Of a DNA stretch of 62,942 nt, positions 33,248 to 40,358 are shown piece by piece. The notes below the pieces were generated by a model. The model did no database searches, was not told where the DNA came from, and saw only the letters and a program-made list of their open reading frames with translations. The stretch spans positions 24,001 through 86,942 of the forward strand of contig NZ_FOOX01000023.1 in the NCBI RefSeq assembly GCF_900113335.1. Reading direction: 5' to 3'. This DNA is from Desulfotruncus arcticus DSM 17038. GTDB taxonomy: Bacteria; Bacillota; Desulfotomaculia; Desulfotomaculales; Desulfallaceae. The position numbers and the translations under genes are program-made. Position 1 is the first letter of the stretch; each line of letters opens with the position of its first letter.

Positions 33248-34171
33248 TCAATACTGAAACAATTCGGTGGATAGATATCTTTCTCCCGTATCCGGGAATA
33301 TGGTTACAATCGTACGATCCCTGTTTTCCTCACGGCCGGCGAGTTCCAGCGCAGCAAAAGCCGCGGCTCCCGCCGATATACCCACCAGCAGCCCCTCTTC
33401 CCCGGCCAGCCGCCTTGCTGTTTCTATAGCGGTATCTCCTTTAACCTTAAATATTTCATCCAGAATGTCCATGTTTAAAACCCCTGGCACAAAACCGGCT
33501 CCAATGCCCTGAATTTTATGTGGTCCCGGCTCGCCACCGGATAAAACAGGCGATTCCGCCGGTTCCACGGCAACTACCCGCAGACCGGGATTTTTTTCTT
33601 TTAGAGCTTCCCCCAGCCCGGTAATGGTACCCCCCGTACCTACACCGGCAACCAAAACATCAACTCGGCCCCCGGTATCCCGCCAGATTTCTTCGGCGGT
33701 GGTGCGGCGGTGAATTGCAGGATTGGCAGGGTTGTCAAACTGTCCCGGGATGATGGCTTCCGGTATTTCTCCGGCGAGAGCTTCAGCCCGCCGGATAGCC
33801 CCGGGTATTCCTTCAGCGCCGGGAGTTAAAACCACTTCCGCCCCGAGCGCCTTAAGCAGGTTGCGCCTTTCCATGCTCATGGTATCAGGCATGGTGATAA
33901 TGCACCTGTAACCCCTGGCGGCGCAGACAAGCGCCAGGCCAATGCCGGTGTTGCCGCTGGTGGGCTCGATGATCACACTGTCAGCGTGCAGGATACCGCT
34001 TTTCTCAGCATGCTCAATCATTGACAGGGCAACCCTGTCCTTGATGCTGCCACCTGGGTTATAGTTCTCCAGTTTGGCCAGGACGCGCCCCGGCAGCCCT
34101 TTACCGATACACTTCAGCTCAAAAAGCGGAGTATTTCCGATTAATTGTTTAATATCACTGACTAACGGCAT
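33248..34171 (-). CDS. cysK: Cysteine synthase (O-acetylserine sulfhydrylase)
   Basis: A 307-residue PLP enzyme making cysteine from O-acetylserine and sulfide. The PLP-lysine motif NPGGSIKDRVA, substrate loop EPTSGNTGIGLA, phosphate-binding GVGTGGTITGLGEA and the C-terminal IFPDTGERYLSTELF are all present. Own promoter upstream; the gene lies just beyond the groEL-end remnant. Confidence 0.95.
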   Translation of the reverse strand: MPLVSDIKQLIGNTPLFELKCIGKGLPGRVLAKLENYNPGGSIKDRVALSMIEHAEKSGILHADSVIIEPTSGNTGIGLALVCAARGYRCIITMPDTMSMERRNLLKALGAEVVLTPGAEGIPGAIRRAEALAGEIPEAIIPGQFDNPANPAIHRRTTAEEIWRDTGGRVDVLVAGVGTGGTITGLGEALKEKNPGLRVVAVEPAESPVLSGGEPGPHKIQGIGAGFVPGVLNMDILDEIFKVKGDTAIETARRLAGEEGLLVGISAGAAAFAALELAGREENRDRTIVTIFPDTGERYLSTELFQY

Positions 34172-34210
34172 AAAATCCCACCTAATCCCTATTTTACAAA
34201 GATATTATTA

Positions 34211-34239
34211 ACTTTACCACCGGCTGATATGCATGTCAA
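34211..34239 (-). promoter_or_regulatory. Promoter of cysK
   Basis: Minus strand: TTGACA (complement of 34234-34239), 17-base spacer, TAAAGT (complement of 34211-34216), 40 bases upstream of the cysK ATG. Confidence 0.7.
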
Positions 34240-34261
34240 TTACCGCCATCAATGTAAAGAG

Positions 34262-34281
34262 GCCCCGCGTACGCGGAGCCT
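34262..34281 (-). terminator. Terminator next to the groEL-end remnant
   Basis: GGCTCCGCG-TA-CGCGGGGCC with one mismatch, followed on the minus strand by TCTTTACATT. It stands 28 bases after the stop codon of the groEL 3'-end copy and looks like the original groEL terminator. Confidence 0.55.
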
Positions 34282-34308
34282 AACTGAATTCTCTTTGGTT
34301 TTGGGCTA

Positions 34309-34327
34309 TTACATCATGCCGCCCATG
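34309..34327 (-). repeat. Second copy of the groEL 3' end (att-like direct repeat, distal copy)
   Basis: Nineteen bases identical to 36639-36657, the last codons and stop of groEL (encoding MGGMM-stop). Same orientation as groEL. No groEL sequence precedes it. The two copies flank 2.3 kb with phage-like gene remains, which fits attachment-site duplication at a gene's 3' end. Confidence 0.6.
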
Positions 34328-34529
34328 TAGTTCGATCTATTAATCAATAAACAACGATAATCAAATAAAGCAATACTGCCAAAGCTTGCAAAAGTTTTTA
34401 ATACCCAGTCGCATCTATGATATTTTTAGCCAAAGGAGTCAGGTCAGGTCCAGCAGCTTATGAGCAACCCAGCAGACAATGAGAATCCAAAGATGGTGTT
34501 GGTTTGGGCAGTTGCCTGCATAGCTGGCA

Positions 34530-34604
34530 TCATTTCCACAGCCTGTTTTTTGCCATCACAGGATGCCCAATAACCCACAGTTCCATCTCTGTCTCACATT
34601 TCAT
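34530..34604 (-). CDS. Possible small phage-type gene remnant, 24 aa
   Basis: ATG overlaps the TGA of the preceding broken small gene by four bases (ATGA), and the frame reads MKCETEMELWVIGHPVMAKN then RLWK-stop. Such overlapping short genes are common in phage early regions. Probably a truncated product. Identification is weak and rests on context. Confidence 0.3.
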   Translation of the reverse strand: MKCETEMELWVIGHPVMAKNRLWK

Positions 34605-34717
34605 ATATCACCCGTAATCTCCCCCAGCCTCACCATCGCCCAAAGCTCCGGGGTTATCTCAAGCCAGTCAGTCCAGGTGAAGGCCTACATGTCCGCACGA
34701 ATCTTTTGTTTAGCCAC
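34601..34717 (-). pseudogene. Small phage-type gene with an internal amber codon
   Basis: GTG start with GGAGGGGCGGAG upstream on the minus strand; 39 codons reading AKQKIRADM, then TAG at codon 11, then AFTWTDWLEITPELWAMVRL and GEITGDI. Apart from the amber codon the frame is intact and ends by overlapping the next frame. Family not recognised; the style suggests a small phage protein. Consistent with decay of the whole 34.3-36.6 kb interval. Confidence 0.35.
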
Positions 34718-34844
34718 TATCTCCGCCCCTCCCAAGCTTATCCGGTTCCTCCGCCTAGCGCTTGTTTCCAAAAGAAAAATACTGCCGAAATATATGTTTT
34801 TATGTTGGAAAATAATACTTTTTTTAGACCTATTTTTACAGGAC

Positions 34845-34872
34845 TTGACATATTATTCATCAAAAATAGTAT
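34845..34872 (+). promoter_or_regulatory. Promoter of the 71-aa DHp-like gene
   Basis: TTGACA (34845-34850), 16-base spacer, TAGTAT (34867-34872). About 95 bases upstream of the GTG start, leaving a leader that contains a hairpin. Confidence 0.6.
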
Positions 34873-34917
34873 GAGCTTGAAAAAAATTGCCTTGGGGCAT
34901 GAGTATTATTTTTTTTG

Positions 34918-34940
34918 GCCACTAATTAATATTTAGTGGC
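34918..34940 (+). promoter_or_regulatory. Leader hairpin before the 71-aa gene
   Basis: GCCACTAA (34918-34925) pairs with TTAGTGGC (34933-34940), loop TTAATAT, followed by TTATTTATTT. Terminator-like, but placed between the promoter and the start codon, so it may attenuate the gene; alternatively it ends transcription from upstream. Confidence 0.45.
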
Positions 34941-34966
34941 TTATTTATTTAAAGGAGTGAATAATC

Positions 34967-35182
34967 GTGTATAAGATATCCATGAAAAAAATAGATGAAT
35001 TACAAATTATATTAGAAGATCTCAGGAACCACTTAACAATCATTAAAGGTTTTATTCAAATTTCATCTGGCACTAAGGTAAAAATTGATCATGAACAAAT
35101 TCTAATGGATTCAGTAAGTAAATCTGACACTCTAATTGGAAATGCAATAAAAATTTTAGAATCTGTTCAAAAAACCAATTAA
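34967..35182 (+). CDS. Second His-less DHp-like mini-protein
   Basis: A 71-residue protein starting at GTG 34967 (AAAGGAG nine bases upstream). The segment ILEDLRNHLTIIKGFIQIS aligns with the kinase H-box HExRNPLTxIxGFxQL; the His is replaced by Glu and the Pro by His. A second helix with SKSDTLIGNAIKILESVQ follows, as in the DHp hairpin. No ATPase domain. It resembles the hybrid kinase of this window (20358-22529) in this region more than random proteins. A paralogue-like gene is at 29272-29535. Confidence 0.55.
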   Translation: MYKISMKKIDELQIILEDLRNHLTIIKGFIQISSGTKVKIDHEQILMDSVSKSDTLIGNAIKILESVQKTN

Positions 35183-35466
35183 AATTAATACCTAATTAAA
35201 TATTAAATACCCATTTTCATGCCCCATTTTTTACTTAAACACCCTGCACAATAAATACCATCACCAACCACCGCGATCTGTGAGTTCCTTATTTACACCA
35301 CAGATTCAAAGCTCCTGAATGACGTAATTCTATTTTTTGCACTGACCGGCATCAGGTAATCCACAAAAACCACGCTCCTTTATACAAAACCCACAATACA
35401 GAATTACTTTTAATTGCTGCGGTTAAAATATATAAAACTAATCAAACCATCTGGAGGTTGATTTAC

Positions 35467-35922
35467 TTGATATTACAAGATAGAACAACTAGAGGTTTTA
35501 TAGCTGGAGTACTGGGTGGAATAGTAATGAACATAATAAGCTATATATCTTATTACCTTAATATCGCCAATTTACGTTTTTTAGACTGGCCCAGTATTAT
35601 TATCACTGGGCATAGCCCTACCAATGCTTTACAAGCTATATTTTTCTTTCTCATTCAATTAATATTTGTAGGCTTTTTAGGAATTATATTTGCTTATCTT
35701 GTTTCCAAACTCGTAACAAGCATAAATTACATTTTTAAAGGATTTCTTTTTGCTGTTTTATCCTGGTTTGCTATTTATTCTTTAACGTATATAGCAGACG
35801 TACCTAAGCTTACACCGCTGACTATGGGTACGGCAGTAACAGACTTTATAGGTGCCCTCGTTTTTGGGTTTGTAGTATCTGAAACACTTAATCGATTTGA
35901 TGCTAGAGAAGAAATGTCTTAA
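35467..35922 (+). CDS. Hypothetical membrane protein, 151 aa
   Basis: Four predicted membrane helices: GFIAGVLGGIVMNIISYISY, FFFLIQLIFVGFLGIIFAYL, GFLFAVLSWFAIYSLTYIA and the C-terminal TDFIGALVFGFVVSE. The TTG at 35467 is chosen because GGAGG lies nine bases upstream; an earlier TTG overlaps the ribosome binding site. I do not recognise the family with certainty; similar four-helix proteins (YqhR-like) occur in Peptococcaceae. It lies inside the interval bounded by the groEL-end repeats. Confidence 0.6.
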   Translation: MILQDRTTRGFIAGVLGGIVMNIISYISYYLNIANLRFLDWPSIIITGHSPTNALQAIFFFLIQLIFVGFLGIIFAYLVSKLVTSINYIFKGFLFAVLSWFAIYSLTYIADVPKLTPLTMGTAVTDFIGALVFGFVVSETLNRFDAREEMS

Positions 35923-35939
35923 ATCAACTCGATAGCCAT

Positions 35940-36430
35940 TTATCTAAACCGGCGGGGCCAGGGTCTGGACCCTGGCCTCCCTGCCACTATCTCCGTCCTG
36001 GGCCTAATCGAATCAAACTCCATCCCTACCGCGGAACCTTCACCAGGCACCCGTTATCATCAACCAAGACGCCACCCTTCACTAAAGCAATCCATAAGAA
36101 ACTTAGGTGCATAGTTATCCACCGGGTCTCTGCGTCGATGGGTAGCGTGGTAGTAAATAATTCACTGTTGCTCACCGGTACCTGGGCAGCCGAAAGGCCA
36201 GCAGCAGCCCCTGGACTAGCCGCAATAAGGTCTTTCTTGTATCGCCCCTGTTTTGCCCAGTACCAGTCTTTCCAAACGTTTAATGTAGGCGGCACAAATG
36301 GTATTTGAATCCACACTCCACCCGTGATGAGTTGCGCGTCCCATTGGACAATTGATATTCTTACCGGTTTCTTTTTTCTTCTGGTGAGCAACCTTATCTC
36401 TCTGGCCTGGGCTTGGCTAATTCTTGTCAT
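35940..36430 (-). pseudogene. RusA-like Holliday-junction resolvase of phage type, frameshifted
   Basis: The frame from ATG 36430 (GGAAGTG upstream) reads through FVPPTLNVWKDWYWAKQGRY, the N-terminal motif of phage RusA-like nucleases. The catalytic Asp region HRRRDPVDNYAPKFLMD then appears in a different frame, and ALVKGGVLVDDNG follows back in the first frame; a third shift is needed to read EFDSIRPRTEI. The DPDN motif also contains an inserted codon. So three frameshifts separate recognisable RusA segments: the gene is dead. It is the best evidence that the interval next to groEL was a prophage-like element. Confidence 0.7.
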
Positions 36431-36518
36431 TGCTTCACTTCCGTATCTAAGCTTTGGTTCCGTTGGGTACAACAAGGAGGATATATCTCCACGTAACCAA
36501 ACCGAAAAAGAAAGAAGC

Positions 36519-36547
36519 CTCTCATAAGTTCGCTGAACTAATGAGAG
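36519..36547. repeat. Inverted repeat CTCTCAT...ATGAGAG
   Basis: Seven-base outer arms (36519-36525, 36541-36547) with a further AGTTC/GAACT inside a GCT loop and one A-A mismatch; followed on the plus strand by TAATTTTT. May be a terminator of the element or the edge of it. Confidence 0.45.
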
Positions 36548-36577
36548 ACCTCTAATTTTTACACCTTGTGGGTAAAA

Positions 36578-36602
36578 TGTGGGCAAATATGCTTTGCCCA
36601 CA
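36578..36602 (-). terminator. Candidate groEL terminator
   Basis: Ten-base inverted repeat TGTGGGCAAA/TTTGCCCACA around TATGC, 37 bases after the groEL stop, followed on the minus strand by TTTTACCC. The U-tract is short. Confidence 0.5.
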
Positions 36603-36638
36603 TTGAAAACATTGATATTACTGGGCTAAATGGCCGTC

Positions 36639-38285
36639 TTACATCATGCCGCCCATGCCACCCATGCCACCCATGCCAGGAGGCATGCCGCCGCCCATGC
36701 CTTTATCTTGTTCCGGCTTATCCGCCACCAGGGTTTCGGTGGTGAGGATCATGGCCGCGATGCTGGCAGCGTTTTGCAGTGCAGAGCGGGTCACTTTGGC
36801 CGGGTCAACGATACCGGCATCAATCATGTTGACGTAATCGCCGCTCAGGGCGTTGAAGCCTACACCCGGGTCGACAACTTTAACCTTTTCAACCACAACC
36901 GAACCTTCCATGCCGGCGTTGCTGGCAATCTGGCGCAGGGGCTCTTCCAAGGCCCGGCGGACAATATCAACACCGACTTTTTCGTCCATGTTTTCGGGAG
37001 TAATGTCGTTTAAAGCATTGATTCCCTGTACGTAGGCCACGCCGCCACCGGATACGATACCTTCTTCAACAGCCGCGCGGGTAGCGTTGAGGGCGTCCTC
37101 AATGCGGAGCTTTTTCTCTTTCATTTCGGTTTCAGTGGCAGCACCCACCTGGATTACAGCCACGCCACCGGCCAATTTGGCCAGACGCTCCTGCAGTTTC
37201 TCCCGGTCGAAATCGGAAGTGGTTTCTTCGATTTGCTTTTTAATTTGAGAAACCCTGCCGGTGATATCGTCGGTTTTACCGGCACCACCCACGATAATGG
37301 TTTCCTCTTTCTTAATGCGAACCTTGGAAGCACGGCCCAGCATGCCGATATCAGCCTTGTCGAGCTTGAGGCCAACTTCTTCGGATATTTTGGTGCCACC
37401 GGTAAGAATGGCGATATCATCCAGCATAGCCTTGCGACGGTCGCCAAAACCGGGAGCTTTAACGGCCACGCAAGTGAAGGTTCCACGTAGTTTGTTCAGT
37501 ACCAAAGTGGCCAGAGCTTCGCCTTCCACGTCTTCAGCAATGATCACCAGCGCTTTGCCGGACTGCACTACTTTTTCCAGAACAGGCAGGATATCGGCAA
37601 CAGCGGAGATTTTGCGGTCAGTAATCAAAATAAACGGATCATCCAAATTGGCTTCCATTTTATCGGTATCGGTAATCATGTAGGGGGATATGTAACCCCG
37701 GTCAAAATTCATACCTTCTACCACTTCCAGGGTGGTCCCGATACCTTTGGATTCCTCAACGGTGATTACGCCATCTTTACCAACTTTTTCCATTGCATCG
37801 GCAATCAGATTGCCGATGGAGCTGTCGTTGGCGGAAATGGAAGCAACCTGGGCGATAGCTGATTTGCTCTCAACAGTTTTGGCGGAACCCTTAATGGCGT
37901 CAACGGCTTTTTCCACAGCCAATTCGATACCGCGCTTAATAATCATGGGATTGGCGCCGGCCGCCACGTTTTTCAAACCTTCGCGAACAATAGCCTGGGC
38001 CAGAACAGTTGCGGTAGTGGTTCCGTCACCGGCTACGTCGTTGGTTTTGGTGGCAACTTCTTTAACCAGCTGGGCACCCATGTTTTCAAATGGATCTTCC
38101 AGTTCAATCTCTCTGGCAATGGTAACCCCGTCATTGGTAATCATGGGGGAACCAAACTTCTTCTCTAAAACCACGTTGCGGCCTTTGGGGCCAAGGGTAA
38201 CTTTAACAGCTTCGGCTAAGGCATTTACACCTTTTTCAAGCTTTTTCCTGGCATCTTCACGGAAAATAATATCTTTACCTGCCAA
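36639..38285 (-). CDS. groEL: Chaperonin GroEL (Hsp60)
   Basis: A 548-residue chaperonin subunit. Hallmarks: KVTLGPKGRNVVLEKKFGSP, the ATP-binding DGTTTATVLAQA, GDRRKAMLDDIAILTGG, VEEGIVSGGGVAY and the C-terminal Gly-Met tail (GMGGMGGMGGMM). Folds newly made proteins in the cytosol with GroES. Downstream of groES in the same operon, 66 bases apart, under a CIRCE element. Its last 19 bases recur at 34309-34327. Confidence 0.97.
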   Translation of the reverse strand: MAGKDIIFREDARKKLEKGVNALAEAVKVTLGPKGRNVVLEKKFGSPMITNDGVTIAREIELEDPFENMGAQLVKEVATKTNDVAGDGTTTATVLAQAIVREGLKNVAAGANPMIIKRGIELAVEKAVDAIKGSAKTVESKSAIAQVASISANDSSIGNLIADAMEKVGKDGVITVEESKGIGTTLEVVEGMNFDRGYISPYMITDTDKMEANLDDPFILITDRKISAVADILPVLEKVVQSGKALVIIAEDVEGEALATLVLNKLRGTFTCVAVKAPGFGDRRKAMLDDIAILTGGTKISEEVGLKLDKADIGMLGRASKVRIKKEETIIVGGAGKTDDITGRVSQIKKQIEETTSDFDREKLQERLAKLAGGVAVIQVGAATETEMKEKKLRIEDALNATRAAVEEGIVSGGGVAYVQGINALNDITPENMDEKVGVDIVRRALEEPLRQIASNAGMEGSVVVEKVKVVDPGVGFNALSGDYVNMIDAGIVDPAKVTRSALQNAASIAAMILTTETLVADKPEQDKGMGGGMPPGMGGMGGMGGMM

Positions 38286-38351
38286 TTGTCTTACCTCCCT
38301 CTATGATCATGGTATACTATTAATTACTTTGTAATCGCTTTGCTTACAGCT

Positions 38352-38636
38352 TTATACGATTATACCAAGAATGTCCATTTCACGCAGAATCAAGTATTCT
38401 ACATCATCAATCTTAACTTCATTGCCTGAGTACTTGGAGAACAGAATCTTGTCCCCAACTTTAAGGTCAATGGCTACGCGCTGACCGCTGTCAAGCAGTC
38501 TGCCGGAACCAACGGCCACAACTTCACCTTGCTGCGGCTTTTCTTTTGCCGTATCCGGCAAAACGATACCACTTTTAGTAACTTCTTCGCTGGGTACTTG
38601 TTTAACTACAACTCTGTCCCCTAAAGGTCTGATCAC
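38352..38636 (-). CDS. groES: Co-chaperonin GroES (Hsp10)
   Basis: A 94-residue protein with the GroES pattern: IRPLGDRVVVKQ, SGIVLPDTAKEKPQQGEVVAVGSG (in parts), DLKVGDKILFSKYSGNEVKIDD and a final EMDILGII. Start GTG 38636 with GGAGGGG upstream. Lid of the GroEL chamber. Confidence 0.97.
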   Translation of the reverse strand: MIRPLGDRVVVKQVPSEEVTKSGIVLPDTAKEKPQQGEVVAVGSGRLLDSGQRVAIDLKVGDKILFSKYSGNEVKIDDVEYLILREMDILGIIV

Positions 38637-38692
38637 AAAAACCCCTCCTTTTGGATATTAGGATATTTTTTTTATTGAGCGGTTTTAATTTG

Positions 38693-38719
38693 TTAGCACT
38701 CATTAGAGTTGAGTGCTAA
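38693..38719 (-). promoter_or_regulatory. CIRCE element (HrcA operator)
   Basis: TTAGCACTC-N9-GAGTGCTAA, a perfect match to the CIRCE consensus, 57 bases upstream of groES and just downstream of the promoter. HrcA represses groESL here until heat shock. Confidence 0.97.
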
Positions 38720-38731
38720 CATCCAAGTAAT

Positions 38732-38760
38732 ATAATATAGAACGAGCAAACCAAAAGCAA
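38732..38760 (-). promoter_or_regulatory. Sigma-A promoter of groESL
   Basis: Minus strand TTGCTT (complement of 38755-38760), 17-base spacer, TATTAT (complement of 38732-38737). CIRCE lies directly downstream, over the expected start of transcription. The rest of the gap up to 38956 is A/T-rich with nothing further I can support. Confidence 0.75.
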
Positions 38761-38956
38761 GCGCTTTTTTAGAAAAAATAGTCCAGATCTTGTCTAAAAA
38801 GGGCAATTTATTTGGCTCTAGCTTTTGATTTCTCCTTCTATATTTTTCTTGCTTAAATATAACCCTCAACTTTATTTCTAGAAATATTTTCCCACCGGAA
38901 TAATTTAAATATACATATAAATCTTCCGTAATTACCAAAATTTAAAAGAAAGGTTT

Positions 38957-39445
38957 TCACGACGCGCATTCGCTGGCTCGGCCGGTTAGGATTTCCAGCC
39001 CGTGGGGCAGCGCCGGCATGATCGCCTCCAGGCACTCCCGCACGCCACGGGGACTGCCGGGAAGATTAACAATTAAGGTGCTGTTTCTCACACCTGCCAC
39101 CGCCCTTGACAACATGGCCCGGTTGGTTTTTTTCAAGCTTTCCATACGCATGGCCTCCGGCAGGCCGGGTACCTCCTTTTGCAGCACGGCGAGTGTCGCC
39201 TCAGGGGTGTTATCCCGCGGGCTTAGGCCGGTACCTCCGGTCGTTAGAATTAAATCGTGCTTGCCGTGGTCAACCAGGTCGATCAGAGTTTCAACGATGG
39301 TGTCATAATCATCAGGCACCACCCTGTAATCTCCAACGGACCAGCCCTGCTGTTCAACCAGTTCGCGGATTACAGCGGCGCTGCTGTCCTCCCGTTCTCC
39401 CCTGGCTCCACTGTCACTCATAGTTAATACGGCAACTTTAAACAT
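38957..39445 (-). CDS. mogA: Molybdopterin adenylyltransferase, MogA/MoaB family
   Basis: A 162-residue protein of the MogA/MoaB family, which activates molybdopterin by adenylation before metal insertion by MoeA. Motifs: VLTMSDSGARGEREDSS, LTTGGTGLSPRDNTPEAT, and LIVNLPGSPRGVRECLEAI. The second of two adjacent ATG codons fits AGGAGG spacing best. Divergent from fdhD and near two moeA genes, so part of a molybdenum cofactor block. Confidence 0.92.
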   Translation of the reverse strand: MFKVAVLTMSDSGARGEREDSSAAVIRELVEQQGWSVGDYRVVPDDYDTIVETLIDLVDHGKHDLILTTGGTGLSPRDNTPEATLAVLQKEVPGLPEAMRMESLKKTNRAMLSRAVAGVRNSTLIVNLPGSPRGVRECLEAIMPALPHGLEILTGRASECAS

Positions 39446-39564
39446 CATTTACGCCTCCTAATATTAGCGGGGTCCACTTAAAAAAAGTTAAATAGAAATT
39501 TCCTTGCACAACATTTGACCTCTCGGATAAAATATAAGTCAAATAACGCGCAGGAGGAAAGGCA

Positions 39565-40347
39565 TTGAACGATAGGAAGATCATCACTGTTGAAAAAATT
39601 TCAGAGTCACGGCGCGAGTTTCAGGAAGATGTGGTGGTATGTGAAACAGCCGTCACCCTGTACGTTAACGAAGTTGAAATGGTAACCATGATCTGTACGC
39701 CAACGCACCTGCGCGAGCTTTGCCTGGGATTCTTATTTGCCGAAGGAATGATCGCCTCGGCCGGTGAAGCAACCGCTTTCGAATATAATAAAAACGACGG
39801 TCTGGCCTGGGTTGAAACAAAAAATCCAATTAACATTAAAAATAATTTTCTGAAAAGGCATATTGCGTCCTGCTGTGGCCGGGGCAGGGCATCCTTTTAC
39901 TTTATTAACGATTCGGACATCAAGCCAATTATTTCAGAATTACATCTTCACGTCACCGAAATCTTTTCTCTGCGCAGCGAAGCAGAACGCAGATCCGAAT
40001 TATTTACCGCCACAGGGGGCGCCCACGGCGCTGCGTTGGGCTGCAAGGGCGATGTAATCGCTTTTTTTGAAGATGTCGGGCGGCATAACGCCCTGGACAA
40101 AATAGCCGGGTGGTGCCTGCTGCACGACATCAATCCCGGCGATAAACAACTGGTGTTTTCCGGGCGGGTGTCCTCCGAAATTGTGCTCAAAACGGCCCGG
40201 CTGGGCATCCCGGTAATTATTTCACGCTCCGCGCCCACCGACCTGGCCCTGGAACTGGCCGGTCAGCTAAATGTCACTGTGGTTGGCTTCGCCCGTGGTA
40301 ACAGGATGAACATCTATACCATGGGAGAGAGGATCAACTGCCAATAA
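39565..40347 (+). CDS. fdhD: Formate dehydrogenase sulfurtransferase FdhD
   Basis: A 260-residue protein that passes sulfur from IscS to the molybdenum cofactor of formate dehydrogenase. Visible motifs: LRELCLGFLFAEGMI, the Cys motif ASCCGRGR (in place of the common CGxCG), TGGAHGAAL, FEDVGRHNALDKIAGWCL and SRSAPTDLALELA. TTG start at 39565 with AGGAGG upstream. Together with the Wood-Ljungdahl genes it suggests formate dehydrogenase use, although that enzyme is not in the window. Confidence 0.93.
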   Translation: MNDRKIITVEKISESRREFQEDVVVCETAVTLYVNEVEMVTMICTPTHLRELCLGFLFAEGMIASAGEATAFEYNKNDGLAWVETKNPINIKNNFLKRHIASCCGRGRASFYFINDSDIKPIISELHLHVTEIFSLRSEAERRSELFTATGGAHGAALGCKGDVIAFFEDVGRHNALDKIAGWCLLHDINPGDKQLVFSGRVSSEIVLKTARLGIPVIISRSAPTDLALELAGQLNVTVVGFARGNRMNIYTMGERINCQ

Positions 40348-40358
40348 TCAGACCCGGG

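Noticed and set aside
34460..34573. Plus-strand frame of 37 codons with a hydrophobic segment
   Set aside because: No ribosome binding site at proper distance, and it overlaps phage-like small frames on the minus strand that explain the sequence better.
36630..37013. Plus-strand frame antisense to groEL
   Set aside because: Begins in the complement of the Gly-Met tail of GroEL and has low-complexity Ala/His/Thr sequence; shadow.
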